From assembly GCA_030627405.1 (NCBI GenBank), contig DAOUSD010000009.1:1-17588 (forward strand): DNA of 17,588 bases, written 5' to 3'. Both the position numbers and the translations under genes were made by a program. Positions 1-6,962 of the stretch are shown here, one piece after another. The notes beneath the pieces were generated by a model. It was not told the DNA's origin, did no database searches, and was given only the letters and a program-made list of their open reading frames with translations. The stretch comes from Deltaproteobacteria bacterium (lineage in GTDB: Bacteria; Desulfobacterota; Desulfobacteria; Desulfobacterales; ETH-SRB1). Numbering within the stretch: the stretch's first letter is position 1; every line of letters starts with the position of its first letter.

Positions 1-581
1 AATCCTTTTACCCTGAATGTATAACCGGAGAGCTGGCGCTGGTCAGGAGGAGCTACTTCATAGCGTGCACCACTCAGTTTAATAATAACTCCGTCACCAC
101 TGCAGTCTATAACTACGCGCGGAATAATATTGAATTTTTTATTCAAGTTTTGGATGGTTACAGATACAATAGTATTATTTTCTGTTTTAGCTGAGACAGC
201 TCTGGTATTGTAGTAAATGTCCAGTTGTTTTTCCTTTTCGCTCAATGAGCGGAGAACCGATATGAGATTGTTTGTAGCAAAAGGCAGAACATATACCTTT
301 CCCATGCGCAAAGGGATTTTTTCGGGAGCAAGCTCTTGCAGCATGAAACATATTTCCGACGCAATTCCTTCATTGAGAATTTTATCAGGCATATCTTTCG
401 TATTGACATATAATCCGCATATAAAACGATGCAAGCCCGTTATTCCTGTTCCTCCCGGGAAACTGTTTTTTTCTATTAGAACTGTACTTGCGCCTTCGCG
501 AGCCGCTTTTATAGAAGCAGCTATCCCCGCAACACCGCCACCGACAACGAGCACTTCGCACTCTATTTTTTTATGGTTCAT
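1..581 (-). CDS. FAD-dependent oxidoreductase, N-terminal part (3' end beyond window)
   Basis: Reading on the minus strand from ATG at 581, an open frame of 193 codons runs off the window edge without a stop. Residues 8-20 hold an FAD dinucleotide-binding fold (LVVGGGVAGIAA, the GxGxxG loop) followed by the acidic end of the second strand (VLIEK). Around residue 165 it has VIDCSGDG, a second FAD-contacting motif typical of FAD_oxidored (PF12831)-type flavoproteins. The start codon overlaps the stop of the preceding acyltransferase gene as ATGA, so the two are probably translationally coupled. In a lipid/polyketide cluster such an enzyme would be expected to oxidise or desaturate an acyl chain or tailor the product; the substrate cannot be read from the sequence. 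The flavoprotein assignment is firm, the role is inferred. Confidence 0.85.
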   Translation of the reverse strand, partial: MNHKKIECEVLVVGGGVAGIAASIKAAREGASTVLIEKNSFPGGTGITGLHRFICGLYVNTKDMPDKILNEGIASEICFMLQELAPEKIPLRMGKVYVLPFATNNLISVLRSLSEKEKQLDIYYNTRAVSAKTENNTIVSVTIQNLNKKFNIIPRVVIDCSGDGVIIKLSGARYEVAPPDQRQLSGYTFRVKG

Positions 582-1918
582 TTCGCACCAAGCCTGGATT
601 GAAGCGTATGTATAAGCTCATTTGCCTCTTCATCACTCAATATGCCTTCTAAAAAGGAAAGGACGACATTTAATTTATTTTGAAACTGGTGAAAAAATAT
701 ACCCAGACCCGGCGGGACCGGAACCCGCGGCATGTGAAGAATGTTCAATATTTTTTTACCCATGAAGCTTGAAGATTTATAAGCACTTTCCCCAACGTTT
801 GAGAATGAAAATGAAGCAATTTGACCTTTTAAATACACCCGCATAATATTACTTAGAATCGGTAAAGGTAAAATTCGCATTAATAAGCTTGCTTCTTGAA
901 AATTGCGGGGCAGCTCCGATTTGACCTGCTCATAAAGCTGTTGTTTGATTGATTTGATAAGAACAGGGAAATGATCGGCGGCATCAGGGCGGACTATAAA
1001 AAATAAAAAGGAAACATGGTTAAAGAATACTTCCTGTTGAACCTTATCTGTCGGGCGCATATCAATGGAAACAGGTACTACATAATCCCCCGACTTGATA
1101 TTCCTCTTGCTGAATAGTCTGTGCATAACCCATACTGCACTTGCAAGAACATATGGCATGAGCATTAAATAGCCGGCCTCCTTATAAGCATTTTCGACTA
1201 TTAAATCAGTCTGATGTTTGTCGAATGGAATAACTTTAAACCTGAACCTGCGATTATTAAGCGATGCCGGTAGAGGAAGAGCACGCGGGGGAGCATTTTC
1301 ACCAAGTTTTAAAAATGTGCGGTTTACCTGTTGACCGGCAATGAATTTTCTTCGCCACCGGCGGAGATGTGCGGATTCCGCAGGAACAATAATGTCTTTA
1401 TCGCAAAATGTATTATCCTTGTTTTTCCACTCATTCTGAAGTATTTCCAGAAATGCTTCAGCACCCCGAGCGTCAAACAAACGATGGTCAAAAGTCATAA
1501 CCACATAACATTTATTGCCGGTATATATAAGATGAAAAAATAAATGTTCCTGGTTACTGATAAACTTCAGGTTAGCTATTTGTGCTAAAATAGAGAAAAT
1601 ATCGGCTTCACAGGAAGTATTATCAAGGTAAGAAGCTTTAACTGGTAAGGGTTGGCTTTGCTTCGTAAAGGATATCTTCCAATATGGTGCAAGGTTATAA
1701 TCTCTGGATGTCCTGCCATGCAAAACAGGATACTTTTTTATTAAATTTCCAATACAATCTCTGAATTCATCTTCTGCCGGAGCGCCGTCCAATTCGAGAA
1801 TAATCTGGGATGTATTCCCGGTGCCGGTCCCTTTTTTGGTAATGTAATCAAGAGCATGAATAATCCAGTCTATTCCTGTTAAATAGCGTTTTTTTCTGAA
1901 AAAATTAATATTACTCAT
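578..1918 (-). CDS. Condensation/acyltransferase-superfamily protein (HxxxD)
   Basis: A 446-residue protein of the CoA/ACP-dependent acyltransferase superfamily that includes NRPS condensation domains, PapA and wax-ester synthases. The N-terminal part has the usual opening (YPVLHGR near residues 63-69). The catalytic motif is visible at residues 144-149 as DHRLFD, that is HxxxD with H145 and D149, followed by the usual small residues (ARG). The C-terminal half has the second lobe, including SFSFSNVGE, which resembles the conserved bridging-strand region. Its start overlaps the end of the upstream acyl carrier protein gene by 8 bases, and it is coupled by ATGA to the oxidoreductase downstream. 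I infer that it transfers the finished acyl chain from the neighbouring carrier protein to an alcohol or amine acceptor. Length is normal for a stand-alone member. Confidence 0.8.
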   Translation of the reverse strand: MSNINFFRKKRYLTGIDWIIHALDYITKKGTGTGNTSQIILELDGAPAEDEFRDCIGNLIKKYPVLHGRTSRDYNLAPYWKISFTKQSQPLPVKASYLDNTSCEADIFSILAQIANLKFISNQEHLFFHLIYTGNKCYVVMTFDHRLFDARGAEAFLEILQNEWKNKDNTFCDKDIIVPAESAHLRRWRRKFIAGQQVNRTFLKLGENAPPRALPLPASLNNRRFRFKVIPFDKHQTDLIVENAYKEAGYLMLMPYVLASAVWVMHRLFSKRNIKSGDYVVPVSIDMRPTDKVQQEVFFNHVSFLFFIVRPDAADHFPVLIKSIKQQLYEQVKSELPRNFQEASLLMRILPLPILSNIMRVYLKGQIASFSFSNVGESAYKSSSFMGKKILNILHMPRVPVPPGLGIFFHQFQNKLNVVLSFLEGILSDEEANELIHTLQSRLGAK

Positions 1919-2150
1919 CCTGAATAGATAATGCCAGTGAACGAATCGTTCTAAAATCTTCTCTGGTTAACCCTGATTCCATCAACTTTATGTTAAATGT
2001 TTTTTCTATAAACACAAGGAGTTCTACAAAGCTCAAGGAATCAATCCCAATTTCATGAAGGGGAACATCCTTTATAATCTTGGACGGATCAACAGCTAAG
2101 ATTATTGCAATTTGTTGAGCCAATATATTTTCGATTTCTTTTAAATTCAT
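1911..2150 (-). CDS. Acyl carrier protein (second copy)
   Basis: A 79-residue acyl carrier protein. The phosphopantetheine attachment motif is clear: EIGIDSLSFVELL, with the Ser of DSL as the predicted 4'-phosphopantetheine site. Length and acidic helical composition fit the family. It lies 29 bases after the chain-length-factor-like gene and overlaps the following condensation-type acyltransferase by 8 bases, so it probably presents its acyl chain to that enzyme. It is clearly different in sequence from the other carrier protein at 16443-16724, which suggests the two serve different steps. The ribosome-binding site is weak (AGAGA just before the ATG). No phosphopantetheinyl transferase is present in the window. 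Confidence 0.92.
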   Translation of the reverse strand: MNLKEIENILAQQIAIILAVDPSKIIKDVPLHEIGIDSLSFVELLVFIEKTFNIKLMESGLTREDFRTIRSLALSIQDE

Positions 2151-2179
2151 TGATCTCTAATATTTTGGAAAATTGGAAA

Positions 2180-3250
2180 CTATCGCATTAGTCTGATGAT
2201 GTTTGTTTCATTGGCGCAATTTTTTCTAATACAGCAGATTTGTTTGATCTCTGCCGGTTCTGTTTTTGCTATTAAATTCAGAGCATATGGATTGTCCTGA
2301 ACCGGGCAGGCATATCTAATCTGTTTCTTTAGCATAAGAGCGCCTGAAGCGCAATGGAAGGCGCCGGCTATTTTCATGCTGCCGAAAATTGGTGCATATC
2401 CTCCGGTAAAAACATCCGCAGGCACGGTATTTCGATAGGTTGTTTCATCTCCTGCCATACCATCAGCTTCTATGATATATATATCAGTGTTTTCCTTAAT
2501 ATCGTAATTAGTCATGGAAACTTGTATTATTTTGCAATATTTATTCCGACAATTTTCTAGGGTTGTCATAAAAAATACGCTTCCTTCTCCTGGGACAGCC
2601 GATGGTGAAGCCGAAAAGTTAAACGGTTTAATTTTACCGTCATTGGCAATTCGTAATTTTTGGCTACATATATACTCCATAACATTACCGCATTCATCAG
2701 CACAGCCGGTAAGGACGTATTTGCAGCGCCCTTCTTCCAGCCATGCTTGAGCAAGAATAAGAGCCTGATGAATCGGCGAAGTGAACTGAGTAAGCGTTAA
2801 AGTTGGACCCCGGCAATTCAACACCTTTGAGATATATGATGCTGCGGCATTATGAACTGAATGCGAAAACGTTGTCGGAGAGACACTACCATCACCATAA
2901 TTTATAATATCATCAAGAAACCGAAAGGTTGTCACATGAGGCCCGAAAGCTGTCGCAAGAATAATTCCAACGGTTGATTCTTTGTCGTTAATTTGAATGC
3001 CGCTGTCAGCGACTGCATCCCATGCGGCCAGCACAGCCATTTTGCTGAATCTGTCTGCTCTGCGTATTTTTTTTAACAGATTTATGTCATTTATAGTTTC
3101 CTTCCCAACCCTGTATGCGGGATAAAAAGCATTTTGATCGTTACGCGATTTTATTTGAGACGGTGCGATCCAGCCTTGCTGCAATGCAATGTCGAGGTTA
3201 TTTATTCCGCGTCCTCTTGTAGAAATTATTCCTATGCCCGCAATATTCAT
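2180..3250 (-). CDS. Ketosynthase-fold protein without catalytic residues (chain-length-factor-like)
   Basis: A 356-residue protein with the thiolase-like ketosynthase fold. The start is placed at ATG 3250 because the protein then opens with the usual MNIAGIGII strand and an AAGG lies 8 bases upstream; a longer open frame reaching 3388 adds a non-homologous hydrophobic leader encoded over the glycosyltransferase stub. Lined up by eye with the active ketosynthase at 15268-16446, the catalytic Cys is replaced (QFTSP, T157), the first His is replaced (EADGMAG, D263) and the second His is replaced (GAFHCASG, A297). Such proteins act as the non-catalytic partner of an active ketosynthase and set chain length, as the chain-length factors of type II polyketide and aryl polyene systems do. 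It could instead be a decaying ketosynthase, but the frame is intact and the fold motifs are kept. Confidence 0.8.
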   Translation of the reverse strand: MNIAGIGIISTRGRGINNLDIALQQGWIAPSQIKSRNDQNAFYPAYRVGKETINDINLLKKIRRADRFSKMAVLAAWDAVADSGIQINDKESTVGIILATAFGPHVTTFRFLDDIINYGDGSVSPTTFSHSVHNAAASYISKVLNCRGPTLTLTQFTSPIHQALILAQAWLEEGRCKYVLTGCADECGNVMEYICSQKLRIANDGKIKPFNFSASPSAVPGEGSVFFMTTLENCRNKYCKIIQVSMTNYDIKENTDIYIIEADGMAGDETTYRNTVPADVFTGGYAPIFGSMKIAGAFHCASGALMLKKQIRYACPVQDNPYALNLIAKTEPAEIKQICCIRKNCANETNIIRLMR

Positions 3251-3260
3251 ATAACATGCC

Positions 3261-3428
3261 TTAAAACAATGCTGAAATATCGGTATCAGTGCTGCCATCA
3301 TCAACAACAACCACATTTTGCAAATATAAACGGCAACCCAGAACAACATCTTTAACAGTATTCTTATTATTAAATACCGGAATAACACACCAGATATGTT
3401 CGGTTGAAAATGAGCTGTTCTGTTTCAT
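3261..3428 (-). pseudogene. Truncated family 2 glycosyltransferase (N-terminal 55 codons)
   Basis: A 55-codon frame starting at ATG 3428, whose ATG overlaps the TGA of the upstream radical-SAM-like frame as ATGA. It encodes the unmistakable start of a GT-A family 2 glycosyltransferase: the first strand VIPVFNNKNTV and, at residues 39-47, VVVVDDGST, the nucleotide-sugar-binding DDGS motif. It then stops at TAA 3261-3263, only 10 bases before the start of the next gene, whereas intact members are over 200 residues long. The rest of the enzyme, including the metal-binding DxD region, is missing. This looks like an internal deletion that fused the start of the gene to the region just before the chain-length-factor-like gene. 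The stub cannot be an active transferase. Confidence 0.75.
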
Positions 3429-3743
3429 ATTGTTTTCTTATTTGCCTTTTTATCATCCTTTGGGATAAGCATGTCCCACAAGGATCCGGAGTACCCAAAT
3501 TTATGAAGAAATTGCAAACTGCTATCCAGAGCATCCGGCGGGAAAACACAATGCTTTATCCCTTTAAAAGCATTATTTAATGTATTTTCAAGCCACTGTT
3601 TATCTATTACCAGGCGCAATGTAATATACGGGTTCAAACAATTCCTGGTTATGCGAAATAATGCCTTGCTTAATTGCAGTCTTGGCAAGAGCGGTATCAG
3701 AAAGAATTCGTATGCCCATAAAAATAAATGAAATAGTTTTTAA
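3425..3743 (-). pseudogene. Frameshifted C-terminal remnant, probable B12-binding radical SAM protein
   Basis: Two overlapping minus-strand frames together read as one protein tail. The first (about 3743-3600) contains IFMGIRI, then ALAKTAIKQGIIS and ELFEPVYYIAPG, then a stop. The second (down to the TGA at 3425) continues with KQWLENTL, HCVFPPDALDSSLQFLHK and YSGSLWDMLIP. The order GxRI, T-x-LA-x-A-x-x-xG-x-I, L-x-P-x-[FY]Y-x-x-P, then a short helical tail is what I recall from the C-termini of B12-binding radical SAM enzymes of lipid clusters. A frameshift near 3610-3625 joins the parts. The cobalamin domain and the CxxxCxxC iron-sulfur motif are absent. The frame is ATGA-coupled to the glycosyltransferase stub, so both belonged to the lipid/polyketide operon. 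The family name is a pattern match from memory; the disrupted state is seen directly. Confidence 0.5.
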
Positions 3744-3976
3744 TCACCTGTATTGTTTTGTGGGAGTACCCGAATTCTTGAAGACTGAGAGATGGAGGCG
3801 CATGAACTCCAACAATTCATTATCTTCTCTCCATCAACTTTTATGTGAGATAATATTTTGTCATTTTTACTGTAAGCAAAACCAAGGGTAACTGATGCAT
3901 CGACGATAGGGATGCCGGCTATAGTGCATGGAATGTACTCCACCTGGCTTTCTATTTGCTTTATTTTTTTTCATAA
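3740..3976 (-). other. Junction between DUF499 gene and cluster remnants; unassigned frame
   Basis: This stretch holds no gene I can name. A 67-codon frame opens at a GTG at 3943 (IPCTIAGIPIVDASVTLGF and onward) and ends at a TAA at 3740-3742. Its first ~40 residues have a protein-like composition, while the second half looks random. It lacks a clear ribosome-binding site. It may be the tail of another disrupted gene, or chance. I see no hairpin followed by T residues after the stop of the DUF499 gene, no integrase remnant, no tRNA and no obvious direct repeat marking an insertion end. Confidence 0.4.
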
Positions 3977-6931
3977 TCAATTCGTATTAACATTATCATT
4001 TAGTCCAAGTTCCCTTAGTGCGGCCTTTGTTTCCTCAACTTGGTGGTCAGCAATACCGTCTTTAGGCGTTGCTTCAATGCTTACGTTCAACTTGAGACTA
4101 CCAGCCTTTACGAATTTGGTAAGTACCTTTGTGTAAAAATTCATCCATTTCTGAGGCGTAACTTCGCCAGACCACATCAGCCTTTGTGTTTTATCCGGCG
4201 GAGGTTGAGGAGAAGGCTCAGTCTGGGATTCTTTGCTAATACATATATCGGCTGCACTTGAGATTTTACCAGCCTTTGCGCTGACTATAAAATTTCCTTC
4301 GTCATCAGCAGATTTAAAAACACCATCGTGTCCGATTTTTCCACCTGTTGCCGACCATTCAACTGCTCCTGTCTCAATATCGCGGCCAAACTGGTCAATG
4401 CCACTAACAGTAAAGGTCTGCTTTGCACCAGGTTTCAATTGGGTTTGTGATGGTGTTAATATGATCCCGGCCAATTCAGGCGGCTTTACATGCTTTTCCG
4501 CTTCTTCGGAGGTGATGATGAACATATCCTCAGATATTTCCACATCCAAAGCATCCAACGATTTTTTATAAACGAAAGGAGAATATCCACCATCCGGAGA
4601 TTTCCCGATATATGCTAAGAGGCCTTCGCTAACACCACGGACGATGGTTTCCTTTATGGCTTCTGCATTTAAAAGGCGTGGGAATTTAGGTGATGCGAAA
4701 AATGCGTCCCGCACAGACCTGGCGCTCCATTCTATAAAGGCAGGGGGCCAGTTTCTAACCAAAAAGCGAGGGCTGATATCCTTTTCAACATCGTTTGTCT
4801 GCCGCAATGTGAGCAATATGAATTTGCACATTGATTCGGCTGAACTGGATGTTGGCAGACCAAGATCAAACGTATGAATTTTGTTGTCTTTTCCGAGAAG
4901 CATAACATTCTTATAGGTGCGCCATACACTCTCTTTCAGAGCGCTCCTTGCATTTTTTATATTCTTATCAAGCTGGCGTGTCTGGGCATCATCCAGATTT
5001 AATCCTTCGTTATCTATATCTTTCCATGCAATCAATTTCCTGGCCTCTTCTCTTATAGGCCCGGCTGATTCGGCAACAACCCATATCAAAGCGCTTTTGT
5101 ATGTCCTCGATGATTTTCCATATTCCCTGGTCATAGTTTCGATGGTTTGTTCGATGTTTGGATCGTCCTGGATAGATTGATCAGGGCTCATGATAATAAA
5201 TGAGATAACGGGTCGGTCAGGAATTTGCCCGCTCTTGTCCGGGAAGAAAACCCTTTCAATGCCTTCTGTAGCAGGAAAGACTTTCCGGATTTCTTCCTGG
5301 ATTCTGTTTTCAATATCTTCATCTTTTACGCCTGCTCGACGGTCGGCAAAGCGCTTATTCAGGTTCTCCTTGAGGCTGAAGCGATACTGATTTCTTTCTG
5401 TTGTCAGATAGTAACAGGCATCGGTTAATGCTTCCAGCGCAGTTTCAACGTTGCCGATATCCAGTTCCGGTTCTGCAACAGCCAACCGGATTTCAGGTAC
5501 ACTGGCTTCATTCCTGGTCTGGCCCCCATTCGATTCAAAGAAGATCACCGTGGCCACCTTTTTGTGCAGGCGTGCTTTCTTGATCGTATCAACGGCTTCG
5601 GCATCCAGCCGTATGGCGTGAGATTCTTTCTTTCCGCAAATGTCTGTTGTCAAAGCGCCTTCAAGTTTTGCTTCCCCTAACTGCTCAAATACCGCTGCCC
5701 TGAATGTAGGGTCTTCTAACGGCGCCGAACCCAGTCCGATAATAGGATCCTTCTGCGCACCCTTGAAACCCTTATGATATGCATCTGAGACCCACAACGC
5801 CAGCAGTCTCAGGATTCCACGTGTTTGCTGAAAACGTGGCATGCCCTGCCATTTTCGTTCAAATACAGACAGTACTGCCGGATGAAAAGGGTAGGTAGAT
5901 TCAAAAGTCTCATGTGCATGGTCAGTTGAAAACCACTGCGGTATTTGCTGACGATGATCCGCAGTCCATTCCGCATATTCACTGCAAACCGCAATGGCAT
6001 CTCCGGTTAATAACACCTTGCCATTCTGACCCACTGTCTGAGGATCCCACTCGAACAGTCGTCGTCGTATTATTTCCGACGTTTCTTCTTCTGCGGACAT
6101 CAATACCGCTTTTCCAAGGCGATCCAGCATGTTGCTGAATCTTTGCTGATCGGCCTCATCTTTATCCGTGTATGAGATTTCAGAAGCTGGAATCGAAACT
6201 ACCAGAACAACATTCTTAAGCCCGCGCGCTGTTTCAGATAAGGATTGCACAAAATTATAGAGTTTATTGTGATATCCGCATTCCCGATATGTACTGACGT
6301 AGTTTATGATTTCATCCATCAGGATCAAACAAGGACGATCTTTGGGCAGGAAAGCCTGAATCACGTCGCCCTTGGGCTCGATAAATTGCTTATCATGCTC
6401 GGCAACAACGGCAAAGGCCTCAGCGCCGCCAATTTGAAAGGCAATCTCGCCCCATGGAGATTTACGCACCGGCGTCCCATCCACGCCGCCCCGTCCCGTA
6501 ATTGAGTCAAACTCAGTCCCAACAAAAACAGCAGTAGCACAATTATCAGGGACCGAATCAATATTACCTTTTGCCAAAATCTTTGACACATCGCGCCACC
6601 TGCCGGATTTTGAACCGCCATTTGCAAGGTGGTAAAGCAGTGCAAGTGCATGTGTCTTTCCACCTCCGAACTGTGTCAACATATTGAAAACCGCAGAGGT
6701 TTCAGTTGTCTCGCCTGATAATCTGCGCACAACCTCTCCTCCAAGATTACAGAGCGTCTCTGTCAAATACGTCCGATCAAAAAAACGTTCCGGATCCCGA
6801 TAATCCGGCGGAGCGCTTCCGAGACGCACTTTATCCAGATGCACAGCAAACTCCGAAGCATCCAGCGGCTTTCCTTCACGAAGGTCTTCACGTGGTGTTA
6901 CGACTTTGTACCAGGGTTTTAGTTTGGCCAT
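3977..6931 (-). CDS. DUF499-family AAA+-like ATPase with C-terminal Ig-like domain
   Basis: A 984-residue predicted ATPase of the DUF499 family, known from defence islands next to DUF1156 methyltransferases. The N-terminal domain carries Walker A at residues 86-93 (TQFGGGKT, followed by HA) and Walker B at 201-207 (CLILMDE). A sensor-like strand VVLVVSIPAS lies near 241-250, and EIIRRRLFEW near 286-295 is typical of the family. Residues ~821-900 look like a bacterial Ig-like (Big_2-type) beta-sandwich (DQFGRDI, VEWSATGGKIG, GNFIVSAKAGK). A Pro-rich linker (PSPQPPPD) follows, then a conserved-looking C-terminal domain ending near residue 980. There is no signal peptide, so the protein should be cytoplasmic. 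GAGG 7 bases before the ATG supports the start, and the gene begins 31 bases after the methyltransferase stop. Likely role: the motor or sensing ATPase of the system. Confidence 0.88.
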   Translation of the reverse strand: MAKLKPWYKVVTPREDLREGKPLDASEFAVHLDKVRLGSAPPDYRDPERFFDRTYLTETLCNLGGEVVRRLSGETTETSAVFNMLTQFGGGKTHALALLYHLANGGSKSGRWRDVSKILAKGNIDSVPDNCATAVFVGTEFDSITGRGGVDGTPVRKSPWGEIAFQIGGAEAFAVVAEHDKQFIEPKGDVIQAFLPKDRPCLILMDEIINYVSTYRECGYHNKLYNFVQSLSETARGLKNVVLVVSIPASEISYTDKDEADQQRFSNMLDRLGKAVLMSAEEETSEIIRRRLFEWDPQTVGQNGKVLLTGDAIAVCSEYAEWTADHRQQIPQWFSTDHAHETFESTYPFHPAVLSVFERKWQGMPRFQQTRGILRLLALWVSDAYHKGFKGAQKDPIIGLGSAPLEDPTFRAAVFEQLGEAKLEGALTTDICGKKESHAIRLDAEAVDTIKKARLHKKVATVIFFESNGGQTRNEASVPEIRLAVAEPELDIGNVETALEALTDACYYLTTERNQYRFSLKENLNKRFADRRAGVKDEDIENRIQEEIRKVFPATEGIERVFFPDKSGQIPDRPVISFIIMSPDQSIQDDPNIEQTIETMTREYGKSSRTYKSALIWVVAESAGPIREEARKLIAWKDIDNEGLNLDDAQTRQLDKNIKNARSALKESVWRTYKNVMLLGKDNKIHTFDLGLPTSSSAESMCKFILLTLRQTNDVEKDISPRFLVRNWPPAFIEWSARSVRDAFFASPKFPRLLNAEAIKETIVRGVSEGLLAYIGKSPDGGYSPFVYKKSLDALDVEISEDMFIITSEEAEKHVKPPELAGIILTPSQTQLKPGAKQTFTVSGIDQFGRDIETGAVEWSATGGKIGHDGVFKSADDEGNFIVSAKAGKISSAADICISKESQTEPSPQPPPDKTQRLMWSGEVTPQKWMNFYTKVLTKFVKAGSLKLNVSIEATPKDGIADHQVEETKAALRELGLNDNVNTN

Positions 6932-6962
6932 ATCTAAACCTCGTTTTTATTTCTATAACAAA

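Noticed and set aside
217..615. Plus-strand open frames throughout the window, such as this 132-codon one
   Set aside because: They lie opposite well-supported minus-strand genes, lack recognisable domains and reflect antisense openness of those genes.
2180..3388. Longer 402-residue version of the chain-length-factor-like protein with a hydrophobic leader resembling a membrane segment
   Set aside because: The extra 46 residues lie over the glycosyltransferase stub in another frame and have no family counterpart; the standard ketosynthase start is at 3250 with a Shine-Dalgarno-like AAGG.
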